A stretch of 64,000 nt of DNA from Treponema sp. (GCA_024402695.1 JAKSTG010000001.1:62001-126000); one strand, 5' to 3'; positions 17,320 to 26,365 are shown, counted from the stretch's first letter. A program made the numbers and translations. Notes: a model not told the origin generated them from the letters alone.

Positions 17320-17348
17320 ATTTTACCCTTTGAAAAATGATTTATCAA
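17320..17348 (-). promoter_or_regulatory. Sigma-70-like promoter for xerC-hslV-hslU
   Basis: On the minus strand TTGATA (17348-17343), 17 bases, TAAAAT (17325-17320). It overlaps the last codons of the upstream gene. The predicted start near 17313 leaves a leader of under 10 bases before the xerC ATG. Confidence 0.6.
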
Positions 17349-17944
17349 ATAAAAAGGTTGTTGCTGATTTCCTGTCTGAAGCCTTCAAGTGAAAGAGAAA
17401 TCTTCTTTTCTTCTGAAGTCTTGGCATCCGTAAGCAAAAGACTAAAACCTTCTTCGGCTGGAACCAGTTGCCATAAATATTTATCACAAGGGATTTTTTC
17501 CTGAAGATAAGCCTTCATGAATTCCCCTGCAATCTTCTGCTTTTTGGAAAGCTGAAGCCCAGCCTTAATAATTTCTTCCAGCTCTTTCTTATAATCCGGG
17601 ATTTTTGCAACAAAGGCTTCGATTTCAGGAAATGGATCATAGAAACATTTTGCGTCGCAGATTTTTACAGGATCCCCGGCGGTCACCTGCAAAAGACTCA
17701 GTTTTATCTGGGACTGGAAAAACACACGCATCTTTACAGTCTGGGTCACAGAAATTTCCCAGGTTATATAAGAACCGTTGTCCGTTGCCTTTGTCACAAG
17801 ATCTGGATGAGAAGCTTCAAAGGCCCTGATTTTTTCAGGCACTTCAGAAAAACCAAGACGTTCTGCACCTGGTCTTGTCATGTTGCTATGCTGAAGTTCA
17901 TTTATTCTGCTTTTCCAGAAATCTGATTCTTTATCGTCAAACAA
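17345..17944 (-). CDS. Protein of unknown function, last gene of the MoxR/VWA cluster
   Basis: 199 residues, TTG start at 17942-17944 supported by AGGAG six bases upstream. No signal peptide or membrane helix; predicted soluble. It has a Lys/Glu-rich helix (about 110-160) and mixed beta/alpha content; no recognised motif. It follows the VWA protein gene by 42 bases on the same strand and may be made with it. It could be a helper of the ATPase/VWA pair, but nothing in the sequence proves that. Confidence 0.65.
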   Translation of the reverse strand: MFDDKESDFWKSRINELQHSNMTRPGAERLGFSEVPEKIRAFEASHPDLVTKATDNGSYITWEISVTQTVKMRVFFQSQIKLSLLQVTAGDPVKICDAKCFYDPFPEIEAFVAKIPDYKKELEEIIKAGLQLSKKQKIAGEFMKAYLQEKIPCDKYLWQLVPAEEGFSLLLTDAKTSEEKKISLSLEGFRQEISNNLFI

Positions 17945-17986
17945 TTTCGTCTCCTGTTTTATGCTGCGGTTTTCTCATTCCCTTTC

Positions 17987-19201
17987 CTAAAAAGGAAGAT
18001 ATGTTGATTTATTTCCCGGAAGATTATTTATCCACTGGCGGCATTTTTCATAATCCCTTCTGTTCGAAATAATCCACAGAATATTGGACCCATTTTCCTT
18101 TACAACAGGAATCTGTCCCTGCCCGTCAGTAAATATAATAAGTCCGTTATATTCCCGTTTATGTTCTGAATAAAAATCTATGGCAGGCTGAAAGTTTGTA
18201 CCGCCCCGCCCTTTAATTTCACCAAGATCAATTTTCTTTTTGAAAGTGACCGGCTTAAGATTCTTAAGATTTGTGTCAAAAAAAATCACATCGATTTTTT
18301 CGATAATGCCAAGGAAGAAAATATTTTTTATGGCTTTGTAAAAATGATTGAAACTTTCGTCTGTAATGGAACCGCTTACATCTACCGCAATCAGAATGTT
18401 TGCCTTTCGATCATATCGGCTTCCCATAGCCTGAAAACCGAATCTGCGGTTAGGCTTCATACGGGTAAGCTTTCTGTTCTGACTTACAATGTTAGAACGG
18501 AACTTTGAAAGTGCCCGTCTGTAATCAAAAGAAAAATCCACTTCTTCTGTAAGGGCACGGGAAAGTTCTCCCCCGATTCCACCCCAGCCTTCATCAACTT
18601 CGGCTTTTTGAATTTCATTTTTGATTTTGTTCTGGGCTTCTTCATTTTCTTCCCACAGGGCAGCGCTTTCATCTGCCTGGGCAAGAAGATTACTTGCATC
18701 ATCCCCTGAACCTGCGTTCTGACCATTTTTAGTTTCAGAAATCAGATCAAGAAGTTTTTTATACCATTCCTCAAAAGAAAGATTTTCGTACATGAAAACT
18801 TTTCCTGGACTTTCCAGAGCTCTTGCGTATGCGGCATCCCGGCTTTTCATGTATTCAACGCCTGATAAGAAAACTCCTTCCGGAAGTCTATGCATGGCAG
18901 CAATCGTTACATCACTGGCCAGAAAAAGAACCATCTTTTTTGCATTGTATGGCTGTCGTGCATAAGGATGAAGAAGAAGGATTCTGTAGACTTCTATCTT
19001 GAAATATTCTTCCAGAAGTTTCTGTGGCATTTTGCCAAGTATTTCCGGGCAAAATTCAATATGAAAATTTCCTGTTCTGAAAGGAATTGAAAGTGCCGGA
19101 TTTTCCAGAAGTCTGTGACTGCAGACTGCCGAAAAAAGGAGCGGTTCTGTATAAAACCATGAGGCGACAATATCTTTCAGTTTTTTTTCAGTTGCAGTCA
19201 T
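17987..19201 (-). CDS. VWA-like domain protein with degenerate metallopeptidase-like N-domain (DUF2201 type)
   Basis: 404 residues. The N-domain (about 1-170) resembles the putative metallopeptidase domain that accompanies MoxR ATPases, but the place where family members usually carry HExxH reads IEVYRILLLHP, so both His ligands appear lost. The C-domain (about 260-404) is VWA-like with an intact MIDAS: DVSGS (near 275), GGTNF and FTDGQGQ. An acidic linker lies between. MoxR/VWA pairs act as chaperones that assemble or insert metal cofactors. It lies 9 bases after the AAA ATPase gene. Confidence 0.8.
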   Translation of the reverse strand: MTATEKKLKDIVASWFYTEPLLFSAVCSHRLLENPALSIPFRTGNFHIEFCPEILGKMPQKLLEEYFKIEVYRILLLHPYARQPYNAKKMVLFLASDVTIAAMHRLPEGVFLSGVEYMKSRDAAYARALESPGKVFMYENLSFEEWYKKLLDLISETKNGQNAGSGDDASNLLAQADESAALWEENEEAQNKIKNEIQKAEVDEGWGGIGGELSRALTEEVDFSFDYRRALSKFRSNIVSQNRKLTRMKPNRRFGFQAMGSRYDRKANILIAVDVSGSITDESFNHFYKAIKNIFFLGIIEKIDVIFFDTNLKNLKPVTFKKKIDLGEIKGRGGTNFQPAIDFYSEHKREYNGLIIFTDGQGQIPVVKENGSNILWIISNRRDYEKCRQWINNLPGNKSTYLPF

Positions 19202-19210
19202 CTGTTATTT

Positions 19211-20275
19211 TCAGTTTCTTATGGAAGCAAGAATTTTTGAATACAGATCTCCACAATGTTCTGTCATGAACACAAGAGTTTTTGGGAAGATCTGAGCAGA
19301 ACAAAGACTGATGAAATGCATCATATATTCTTTTGAAATCAGAGGAAGCAGCTCAAAATATTTATTCAGATTCTCTGCGGCTTTTGAGATTTCAGATTCA
19401 TCTGCAGTTTCTGAAAAACTTTCGATATATTTGAAAATAGAATTATTAAGCTGTGTGATTCCGCTAATATCCAGCTGACGGATTTCCGGTTCAACCTTTG
19501 CAAAATCTGAAGAAAGAATCGTTTTTACAGAAAGATTTTTTTCTGATTTTGCAAAATCAAAAAACACTGCCGTTGCTTCAGAACCGATAATTCCTGTAAG
19601 CAAAGCTTTGATTTCAAAAGTGATTTCAGAAAAGTTTTTAAGGATTTCACTTACACGTTCCCAGCTTCGGCGGTCAGGAGAACGTTCAAGATTTTCTGCT
19701 TCGCCATTATCAAAACTGTCCAGGTATTCAGGGTTTTCAGAAATGAAATCAACAACCCTTTCATCTATTCCGCTTTTCTTTGCCCAGGTAATCCAGTCTT
19801 CAACGCTTGGCGCGAACTCATAAATATTGAAACGGCTCACAAGGGCTGGATCCAGGTCTGTAAGCTGATATTCGTTTCCGTTGTTTACGGCACTGATGAT
19901 ACGGCTGCCTTTGGGAAGAGACTTTCCTGCAAGCTTACGGTTCAGTGTAAGGTCCATGATTGTCTGGAGAACCTCAGGACGAGCTCTGTTTAACTCATCA
20001 AGAAAGAGAACGATAGGAGAACCGTCTGTAGGGAACCAGTAAGGAAGCATGAAATCTGTTTTTCCGATTTCTTCATTTTTTTCCGGAAGCCCAATGAGGT
20101 CTGAAGGATCTGCCATCTGACCAAGAAAAAGTGTAACAACCTTCTGCCCTTTCTTTGTAAAATAATCTTCCAGGATTCTGGACTTACCGATCCCGTGTTT
20201 TCCCATGAGCATGATGTTCTGGGTAGCAGGAGTATTGTCTAAAATAAATTCGAGTTGTTTTGCATTAATTGTCAT
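19211..20275 (-). CDS. MoxR-type AAA ATPase
   Basis: 354 residues from ATG at 20273-20275 (MTINAKQLEF). A TTG 11 codons upstream is rejected because it lies inside a terminator stem. Walker A GKHGIGKSR (about 24-32), Walker B LFLDELNRA (near 92-100), sensor AVNNGNEYQLTDLDPALVSRFN. MoxR ATPases work with VWA partners to remodel target proteins; the next gene encodes one. A -10-like TACAAT lies 7 bases before the ATG and no Shine-Dalgarno is visible, so the message may be leaderless. Confidence 0.88.
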   Translation of the reverse strand: MTINAKQLEFILDNTPATQNIMLMGKHGIGKSRILEDYFTKKGQKVVTLFLGQMADPSDLIGLPEKNEEIGKTDFMLPYWFPTDGSPIVLFLDELNRARPEVLQTIMDLTLNRKLAGKSLPKGSRIISAVNNGNEYQLTDLDPALVSRFNIYEFAPSVEDWITWAKKSGIDERVVDFISENPEYLDSFDNGEAENLERSPDRRSWERVSEILKNFSEITFEIKALLTGIIGSEATAVFFDFAKSEKNLSVKTILSSDFAKVEPEIRQLDISGITQLNNSIFKYIESFSETADESEISKAAENLNKYFELLPLISKEYMMHFISLCSAQIFPKTLVFMTEHCGDLYSKILASIRN

Positions 20276-20291
20276 TAGGGTTATTGTATCA

Positions 20292-20318
20292 TATAAAAAG
20301 AGCGCCAAGGATGGCGCT
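20292..20318 (-). terminator. Terminator of argG (minus strand)
   Basis: AGCGCCA (minus-strand 20318-20312) / TGGCGCT (20307-20301) with a 4-base loop, followed by CTTTTTAT. It ends argG transcription about 100 bases after the stop and lies directly against the -10 region of the next gene. Confidence 0.85.
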
Positions 20319-20342
20319 GTTTGAATTTATAAAAAAAACTGG

Positions 20343-20410
20343 CAAGAAAATCATACACCGATTCGGTGCATGATTTTCTTGGTAAACAAAAATGACAGGA
20401 CGTCATTTTT
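20343..20410 (-). repeat. Two further hairpins in the argG 3' region
   Basis: Hairpin A: CAAGAAAATCATACACCG (20343-20360) pairs with CGGTGCATGATTTTCTTG (20364-20381) with one mismatch. Hairpin B: AAAAATGAC (20388-20396) pairs perfectly with GTCATTTTT (20402-20410), only 5 bases after the argG stop. With the terminator at 20292-20318 there are three hairpins in ~120 bases. No other copy was noticed in the window. Confidence 0.75.
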
Positions 20411-20415
20411 GCGAC

Positions 20416-21681
20416 TTACTCTGTAGGACGTTTTTTCAGGTTCTTGCTTTCTGCAATTGCCTGACCTTCGCCAACCTGCTGTTCCATCATAGCGCGAACT
20501 TTAAGTGGAAGTCCTGCCAGTGTGATGAAGCCCTGTGCATCTTTATGGTTGTAAAGTTCACCAGTTGTGAATGAAGCAATTGATTCGTTGTACAGACTGT
20601 ATTTAGATCCAGAACCTGCACCACGGATTGCACCCTTAACAACCTTAACTTTTGCCCAACCTGTTACAGTTTCTTCAGCTTTATCAACAAAAGCCATACA
20701 AGAATCCATAAGAGTTGTGAACCATTTTCCGTCATAAATCAGTTCAGACATGCGCAGAGAAATCTGCTGTTTGAAGTGATATGTTTCGCGGTCCAGACAG
20801 ATGTGATCCATCATTCTGTGAGCGAAGTAAAGGATTGCTCCACCCGGTGTTTCGTATACACCACGAGACTTCATACCAACGAAGCGGTTTTCACAGATGT
20901 CTACAAGACCAACACCATTGCGTCCGCCAATTACGTTCAGTTCTGTAAGAAGATCAAGAGCGTTCATTTTTTTACCGTTGAGTCCAACTGGAATTCCTTT
21001 TTCGAATTCGATTGTTACGTATTCACCGTCATTTGGACAGTCTTCAGGAACAGTTGTGTTCTTGAGCATGTGTTTGAAGTTTGGTTCGTTTTCAACTTTT
21101 TCAAGTTCAAGACCTTCGTGTGAAAGGTGCCAGATGTTTTCATCGCGTGAGTATGACTGGTCTTTCTTTGAAGGAACTTCAAGTCCGCGGTCTTCAAGGA
21201 ATTTGATTTCAGCTTCACGGCTGTCCATGTTCCATTTGTCATCGCGCCATGCAGCAATAACCTGAAGGTCTGGAGCGAAAGCTTTGATACCGAATTCGAA
21301 ACGAACCTGATCGTTTCCTTTACCTGTAGCACCGTGACAGATTGCTACAGCGCCTTCCTGACGTGCATATTCAACAAGGATTTTTGCGATAAGAGGACGT
21401 GCTGTTGAAGTACCAAGAAGGTATTCATCTTCGTAAACAGCGTTTGCTTTAAGAGCAGGCCAGATGTATTCTTCAATATATTCCTGACGAGCATCTACAA
21501 CGTAACAAGCCGATGCACCAGTTCTAAGGGCGCGGCCTTTGATTGCTTCCCAGTCATCGCCCTGACCAACGTCGATACAAACGGCGATTACATCATAATC
21601 ATAATTTTCTTTGAGCCATGGGATGATAACTGTTGTATCAAGTCCACCAGAATAAGCAAGAATTACTTTTCCTTTTGCCAT
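20416..21681 (-). CDS. argG: Argininosuccinate synthase
   Basis: 421 residues from ATG at 21679-21681 (MAKGKVILAYSGGLDT), with AGGAGG six bases upstream. It joins citrulline and aspartate using ATP, the step before ArgH in arginine synthesis. Seen: PP-loop AYSGGLDTT (9-17), CIDVGQG, GTSTARPLIAK, GATGKGNDQVRFE and the late TGELYNHKDAQGFITL. Full length. argH lies 19 kb away at 40333, so the pathway genes are split. Its promoter carries two direct operator-like repeats, which points to repression by arginine. Confidence 0.97.
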   Translation of the reverse strand: MAKGKVILAYSGGLDTTVIIPWLKENYDYDVIAVCIDVGQGDDWEAIKGRALRTGASACYVVDARQEYIEEYIWPALKANAVYEDEYLLGTSTARPLIAKILVEYARQEGAVAICHGATGKGNDQVRFEFGIKAFAPDLQVIAAWRDDKWNMDSREAEIKFLEDRGLEVPSKKDQSYSRDENIWHLSHEGLELEKVENEPNFKHMLKNTTVPEDCPNDGEYVTIEFEKGIPVGLNGKKMNALDLLTELNVIGGRNGVGLVDICENRFVGMKSRGVYETPGGAILYFAHRMMDHICLDRETYHFKQQISLRMSELIYDGKWFTTLMDSCMAFVDKAEETVTGWAKVKVVKGAIRGAGSGSKYSLYNESIASFTTGELYNHKDAQGFITLAGLPLKVRAMMEQQVGEGQAIAESKNLKKRPTE

Positions 21682-21738
21682 TTTAGGCCTCCTAATATAT
21701 TTCAATATTTCATTTTCTGAAGTATTTTTCAATATTTA

Positions 21739-21773
21739 TGCATAAATATACAAAAATCTGCATAAATATACAA
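21739..21773 (-). promoter_or_regulatory. Tandem ArgR-like boxes over the argG promoter
   Basis: TGCATAAATATACAA occurs twice exactly, at 21739-21753 and 21759-21773, centres 20 bases apart. The unit has the TGnAT-N4-ATnCA symmetry of ARG boxes, and ArgR hexamers bind two boxes about two turns apart. One copy covers the -10 box, the other the early transcribed region, as expected for repression. An 18-base perfect palindrome (21732-21749) overlaps the proximal copy. Confidence 0.65.
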
Positions 21774-21793
21774 GTTCCAATATTTGTACGCAA
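21765..21793 (-). promoter_or_regulatory. argG promoter
   Basis: On the minus strand TTGCGT (21793-21788), 17 bases, TATATT (21770-21765). The predicted start near 21758 gives a leader of about 77 bases. The -35 lies in the loop of an inverted repeat AATATTTGTA / TACAAATATT (21779-21788 and 21794-21803). Confidence 0.65.
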
Positions 21794-21803
21794 TACAAAT
21801 ATT
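21779..21803. repeat. 10-bp perfect inverted repeat between argG and the kinase gene
   Basis: AATATTTGTA, 5-base loop CGCAA, TACAAATATT. It encloses the argG -35 and lies ~35 bases before the divergent TATAAT at 21839. Probable protein binding site. Confidence 0.6.
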
Positions 21804-21877
21804 CTTCCATATATTCTCCACTTTCTCCAATTATGTCCTATAATTATTATTATAGAAAATTTTCAGAGAGGTTAAAT

Positions 21878-23536
21878 ATGAGTTCAAACATCAGCGTAAC
21901 TTTACCTAAGAAAAATATTAGTGTCCCTAAATCTTCCAGAATCCGTGATTTTATTCTGGATACAGGACTTCCTGAAGAAACTATTTTCGGTGCCCTCGTA
22001 AACAACGAAATCTGCGGCTTGAACAAAACCGTTGAATACGACTGCACAGTAGAACCTGTAACAAACAACAGTCCTGAAGGAGCAAAAATCTACCGCCGTT
22101 CCCTCTGTCTCCTTCTTGCCGCCGCTGCCCACAAGATTTTCCCGGGCAAACGCCTTATTGTAGGCAGTTCCATTGACTACGGATATTTCTATACCTTTGA
22201 TGACGGCAAAGAAATCGAACAGAGCCAGATTGATATGCTTCTTTCAAAAATGAAGAATATGGTTAAGCAGAACCTTTCGATTGAAACAGAGCTTGTTTCT
22301 CATTCCCAGGCCTGCCGAATTCTTGAAGAAGAAAAACTTACAGAAACCCGCAAGATGCTGGACTTTAACTGTCCACCAGGCGTTATCCTTGATTACATTG
22401 AAGGTTTCTATGACATGCATTATGGACCTGTGGTTCCTAATACAGGAGCCCTGAAAACTTTTGACCTTATGAAATACGGCGACGGATTCCTTCTCCGCTA
22501 CCCTTCAACAGAAAATGTAAACCTGCTGAAACCTTTCACAGATCAGCCTGCTCTTTCAAAAGTTTTCTCGGAATACAAAACCTGGGGAAAAAGAATCGGT
22601 GTTACAACCGTAGCTTCACTGAATCAGCTTTGTCTTGAAAAACACAGCACACAGGATTTTGTTGATATTGCAGAAACCTTCCAGACAAAAAACATTTCAA
22701 AAATCGCATCCCAGATTGCAGAAAGGAAATCTGTCCGTGTTGTTCTTATTGCAGGACCTTCAAGTTCCGGAAAAACAACAACCTCCAAGAAACTTGCCCT
22801 TGAACTTCAGGCCATCGGCATAACACCAAAGGTTATAAGTCTTGATGATTATTATTCAGGACTGGAAAGAACCCCACGGGACGAAAACGGAAAACCTGAT
22901 TTTGAATGTCTTGAAGCTCTGGACATTGAGCTTCTGAACCAGAATCTTCTGGATCTTTTTGCAGGAAAAGAAGTCCAGCTTCCATCTTATGACTTCCACA
23001 CTTCAAGCCAGTATTTTGAAGACAACAAAAAGATGAAACTGAAAGAAAATGAGATTCTCGTAATGGAAGGAATCCACGGACTCAATCCGAACTTGACTCC
23101 AAAGATTCCGGATGAACTGAAATTCAAGATTTATCTTTCGGCTCTTACCCAGCTGAATCTGGACGACCATGCAAGAATCAGCACAACAGACAACCGTCTG
23201 ATCCGCCGCATTGTCCGCGATTCCCGTTATAGAAGCCGCACTGCCGCCCAAACAATTGCTTCCTGGGACAGCGTTACAAAAGGTGAAAAACTTCACATCT
23301 TTCCTTTCCAGAACAATGCAGATGCAGTTCTGAATACTGCTCTTGATTATGAACTGGCAGTTCTTCGTACTTACGCAGCTCCTCTTCTTCGCTGTGTAAA
23401 ACCGGAGCAGAAAGAATACGCAAAAGCAACTGAGCTTTTAAATTTCCTGAACATGTTCAGCACAATTCCTGGAAGCTGTGTTCCGCCTCGTTCAATAATC
23501 CGTGAGTTTATTGGTGGAAGTGATTTCAGATACTAA
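21878..23536 (+). CDS. TGS domain/uridine kinase-family nucleoside kinase
   Basis: 552 residues from ATG at 21878, chosen for AGAGAGG seven bases upstream rather than a possible earlier start at 21833. N-terminus is a TGS-like domain (VTLPKKNISVPKSSRIRDFI) plus a threonyl-tRNA-synthetase-like second domain (HKIFPGKRLIVGSSIDYGYFYTF region, about 75-160). The C-terminal half is a uridine kinase/phosphoribulokinase P-loop domain: AGPSSSGKTTTSKK at about 292-305, ISLDDYY, and DHARISTTDNRLIRRIVRDSRYR. This fused layout is a known family annotated as nucleoside kinase; substrate not certain. A TATAAT lies at 21839-21844. It is convergent with fliJ. Confidence 0.85.
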   Translation: MSSNISVTLPKKNISVPKSSRIRDFILDTGLPEETIFGALVNNEICGLNKTVEYDCTVEPVTNNSPEGAKIYRRSLCLLLAAAAHKIFPGKRLIVGSSIDYGYFYTFDDGKEIEQSQIDMLLSKMKNMVKQNLSIETELVSHSQACRILEEEKLTETRKMLDFNCPPGVILDYIEGFYDMHYGPVVPNTGALKTFDLMKYGDGFLLRYPSTENVNLLKPFTDQPALSKVFSEYKTWGKRIGVTTVASLNQLCLEKHSTQDFVDIAETFQTKNISKIASQIAERKSVRVVLIAGPSSSGKTTTSKKLALELQAIGITPKVISLDDYYSGLERTPRDENGKPDFECLEALDIELLNQNLLDLFAGKEVQLPSYDFHTSSQYFEDNKKMKLKENEILVMEGIHGLNPNLTPKIPDELKFKIYLSALTQLNLDDHARISTTDNRLIRRIVRDSRYRSRTAAQTIASWDSVTKGEKLHIFPFQNNADAVLNTALDYELAVLRTYAAPLLRCVKPEQKEYAKATELLNFLNMFSTIPGSCVPPRSIIREFIGGSDFRY

Positions 23537-23552
23537 GATTTAATTGATTTGA

Positions 23553-23984
23553 TTATTCCTGTTTATTGAAGCGGATGGAATTTATTTCATCCGCTTCATT
23601 GTCTTCTTCTTTCTGTAAAGCCACTTTATATTTCTTAAGTTCAATTTCTTTCATTTTTTCCAGAGCCTGAACTTTCTGCATGGCATCAAGAAGGATTTTT
23701 CTTTTTTCTTCTGTAACAAGATTTGCCTGAGCCATCTGCTTCAGAAGTTCTTCTTTCTGATATTCAAGAAGCTGATAATACTGATTTGACGCGATGTAAT
23801 CAGCAGGATTCAAACTGCCTTTAACATTTGCTTTTGTGGCAGCATACTGAGAAGCAATTGTATTAAGATTGTTCTGGATTTCTGTTTCTACAGCCAGTGC
23901 TTTGGCCAGTTCTCCCTGAGCCGCTTCTTCCTCGAAACGTCTGACTTCAAGAACCTCTTCCAGCTCAAAAGAAAACTTTTCCAT
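23553..23984 (-). CDS. fliJ: FliJ, flagellar export chaperone/coiled coil
   Basis: 143 residues, almost entirely charged coiled coil, beginning MEKFSFELEEVLEVRRFEEE as FliJ proteins do. FliJ is the stalk that links the FliI ATPase ring to FlhA. It is the last gene of fliFGHIJ, 26 bases after fliI. Assignment rests on position, size and composition, since FliJ sequence is poorly conserved. Confidence 0.85.
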   Translation of the reverse strand: MEKFSFELEEVLEVRRFEEEAAQGELAKALAVETEIQNNLNTIASQYAATKANVKGSLNPADYIASNQYYQLLEYQKEELLKQMAQANLVTEEKRKILLDAMQKVQALEKMKEIELKKYKVALQKEEDNEADEINSIRFNKQE

Positions 23985-24010
23985 AAAGAAAACCTTCTAC
24001 TTCTGGAAAA

Positions 24011-25402
24011 CTACTGCTGAGCCGAACCTGAATAATCAGCGGCAGGAACATCCGAATATTCCTCAGGAGGAATAGGAATGCCTGTAAGTTCAGAAAGTTT
24101 ATCCAAAGTCTCCTTCATAGGACAAGGTTCGAATTCTTCCTGACAGAGGAAAGCTTCAATTGCGTCATGCATATCAATAGCTTCATCGACTTCAGGAGAG
24201 CTTCCTTTCTGATAAATACCGGAAGTAATCATTGTTTCGCGTTTCTGATAAGTACTCATCCAGGTACGCAATTTGTCACGGGCTTTCTTTGTTTCTTTTC
24301 CTGAAACTCTGTTTACAAGACGAGAAATAGAAGGCAGTACATCAATTGCAGGATAATGAGAGGCAGCAGCCAGATCCGGATTCAGAATGATATGACCGTC
24401 AAGAACCCCGCGTACAGTATCTGAAATAGGTTCATTCATGTCTCCACCGTCAACAAGAACAGTATAGAAAGCAGTAATCGAACCTTTGTCATTTGTTCCT
24501 GTTCTTTCAAGAAGTTTCGGAATCATTTCGAAAACAGATGGAGTGTAACCGCGCTGGGCTCCAGGCTCACCTTTTGCAAGACCGATTTCGCGCTGGGCTT
24601 TTGCAAAACGGGTAACTGAGTCCATCATGAGCATAACGTCTTTGCCCTGATCGCGGAAATATTCTGCAATGGCAGTAGTAACATAGGCAGCGCGAAGACG
24701 GCAGATTGAAGGCTGGTCTCCTGTAGAGAATACGATTACAGATCTTTTAAGACCTTCTTCGCCTAAGTCTCTTTTAATGAATTCCAGAACTTCACGACCA
24801 CGTTCACCAATAAGACCGATAACGTTTACATCAGCATTGGTGTTACGGGCAACCATGGAAAGCAGTGTTGATTTTCCAACACCGGCGCCGGCAAAAATAC
24901 CTATACGCTGACCTTTTCCTACAGTAAGAAGTGAATCTATTGCGCGGATACCTGTTGTAATACGCTGAGTAATCTGACGGCGTTTCATGGCATCAGGAGG
25001 ATCTGCTTCTGCGGGATAGAAAGTTTCAGGAACCAGCTCTCCAAGTCCATCTACAGGTTTTCCTGTTGCATCGATTGTGCGTCCAAGAAGGCTCATACCT
25101 ACAGGAACCTGCAGAACATCTCCGGAAGCAACAACTTCACAACCAACTTCAATTCCTTTTGTAGAACCAAAGGCTGCAAGTTTTACATTCTTGCCTTCAA
25201 GACCAACAACTTCAGCCAGAAGCTTAGTACCGTCATTAAGTTTGATTGTACACATTTCGCCCATTACTGCACGTGGACCTTCACTTTCAATGTCCAGACC
25301 TTTTACTGCAGTAACACGGCCAATGTAAAGAATAGTTTCGGCATCAACTACCGAAGAGAGATATTTTGTAAAGTTAAAATCTTTTGTATATGATGAACGC
25401 AT
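24011..25402 (-). CDS. fliI: FliI, flagellum-specific export ATPase
   Basis: 463 residues, F1-beta-like ATPase. Walker A GIFAGAGVGKSTLLSM near 168-183, GLIGERGREVLEFI, Walker B LMMDSVTRFAKAQREIG near 255, and the export-type specific DMNEPISDTVRGVLDGHIIL. It sits in the standard order between fliH and fliJ. Confidence 0.97.
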   Translation of the reverse strand: MRSSYTKDFNFTKYLSSVVDAETILYIGRVTAVKGLDIESEGPRAVMGEMCTIKLNDGTKLLAEVVGLEGKNVKLAAFGSTKGIEVGCEVVASGDVLQVPVGMSLLGRTIDATGKPVDGLGELVPETFYPAEADPPDAMKRRQITQRITTGIRAIDSLLTVGKGQRIGIFAGAGVGKSTLLSMVARNTNADVNVIGLIGERGREVLEFIKRDLGEEGLKRSVIVFSTGDQPSICRLRAAYVTTAIAEYFRDQGKDVMLMMDSVTRFAKAQREIGLAKGEPGAQRGYTPSVFEMIPKLLERTGTNDKGSITAFYTVLVDGGDMNEPISDTVRGVLDGHIILNPDLAAASHYPAIDVLPSISRLVNRVSGKETKKARDKLRTWMSTYQKRETMITSGIYQKGSSPEVDEAIDMHDAIEAFLCQEEFEPCPMKETLDKLSELTGIPIPPEEYSDVPAADYSGSAQQ

Positions 25403-25432
25403 TTTCCCACCCTTTTAATCTGCGTTACAGTC

Positions 25433-26365
25433 TTATACTTCGCCTGTAAGTGAATCAGAACGCTTGATATTCTTAACTGGAGAAACTTCGATGATTTTAT
25501 TTTCAAGTTCTGTAAGCTGACTTGAAATACGTGCATCAATAGCACCGAAGTCTGTTTCAACGATACAACCGCCCTTTTCTACAGAAGAATCTTCCATAAC
25601 GGTAATACCCTGAACCTTTTCAACGTGCTTGATGAATTCATTTGTATGTTCAGAAGTGAGTTTTACATCTTCAAGATTAACGCGAAGGGTAACTTCACCA
25701 CGGGTACGAACTTTTTTGAGGGCTGCCAGAACATTGGCCATAATAACGTTCTTCTGGTTTTCAGAAATAATTTTGATAACCTTGCGGCTCATAAGAATTA
25801 CAAGTTCAACAATCTGAGTTTCTGTGTCACGAAGGATTTCTTCACGGCGCTGCATAACTGCTTCAAGCATTTTGTGCATGCGGTCAACAAGACGGTCAGC
25901 TTCGGCTTTGCCTTCTGTATATCCGGCCTGGTGCCCCTGTTCGAATCCCTGTGAACGGGCTTCTTCTTCAAGGGCGTCGCGGCGAACCTGTGCATCGCTT
26001 ACAATCTGATCAGCTTCAACTTTTGCTCTGGCAATAATTGCTTCTGCTTCTTTTTCCGCAGCAGCCTTGATTTCAGCGGCGGCATCAGTCTGGCGCTTAA
26101 CTTCCTGGAAAGCAGCATCTTCTGCCTGTTTGATAATCTGATCAGCCTGGCCGCGGGCATTAGCTTCATAATTCTGTTTTTCCAGTTCCCACTGCTTTTT
26201 AAAAGCTTCTGCTTCACGACGCAGGTCGTCAGCAGTAGGTCCTGTGTATTCTTCTACAACCTCTTCGATAACTTCTTCTTCAGGCTGGAAGTTATGAACC
26301 AAAGGAAGCATTACTTTTTCTTCATTTGTTTTCATTTCGCCTGGGCGAAAAACAGATTTTGCCAT
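25433..26365 (-). CDS. fliH: FliH, regulator of the export ATPase
   Basis: 310 residues. N-terminal segment with the conserved KSVFRPGE start, a long Ala/Glu/Lys/Gln coiled coil (about 50-165), then the C-domain that binds FliI (about 170-290). FliH forms the peripheral stalk of the export ATPase and binds FliN/FliY at the C-ring. Position between fliG and fliI is standard. The coiled coil is typical of spirochaete FliH. Confidence 0.92.
   Translation of the reverse strand: MAKSVFRPGEMKTNEEKVMLPLVHNFQPEEEVIEEVVEEYTGPTADDLRREAEAFKKQWELEKQNYEANARGQADQIIKQAEDAAFQEVKRQTDAAAEIKAAAEKEAEAIIARAKVEADQIVSDAQVRRDALEEEARSQGFEQGHQAGYTEGKAEADRLVDRMHKMLEAVMQRREEILRDTETQIVELVILMSRKVIKIISENQKNVIMANVLAALKKVRTRGEVTLRVNLEDVKLTSEHTNEFIKHVEKVQGITVMEDSSVEKGGCIVETDFGAIDARISSQLTELENKIIEVSPVKNIKRSDSLTGEV

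Noticed and set aside
19211..20308. Longer MoxR ATPase starting at TTG 20306-20308
   Set aside because: That codon lies inside the argG terminator stem and upstream of the likely -10 box; the ATG at 20273-20275 fits better.
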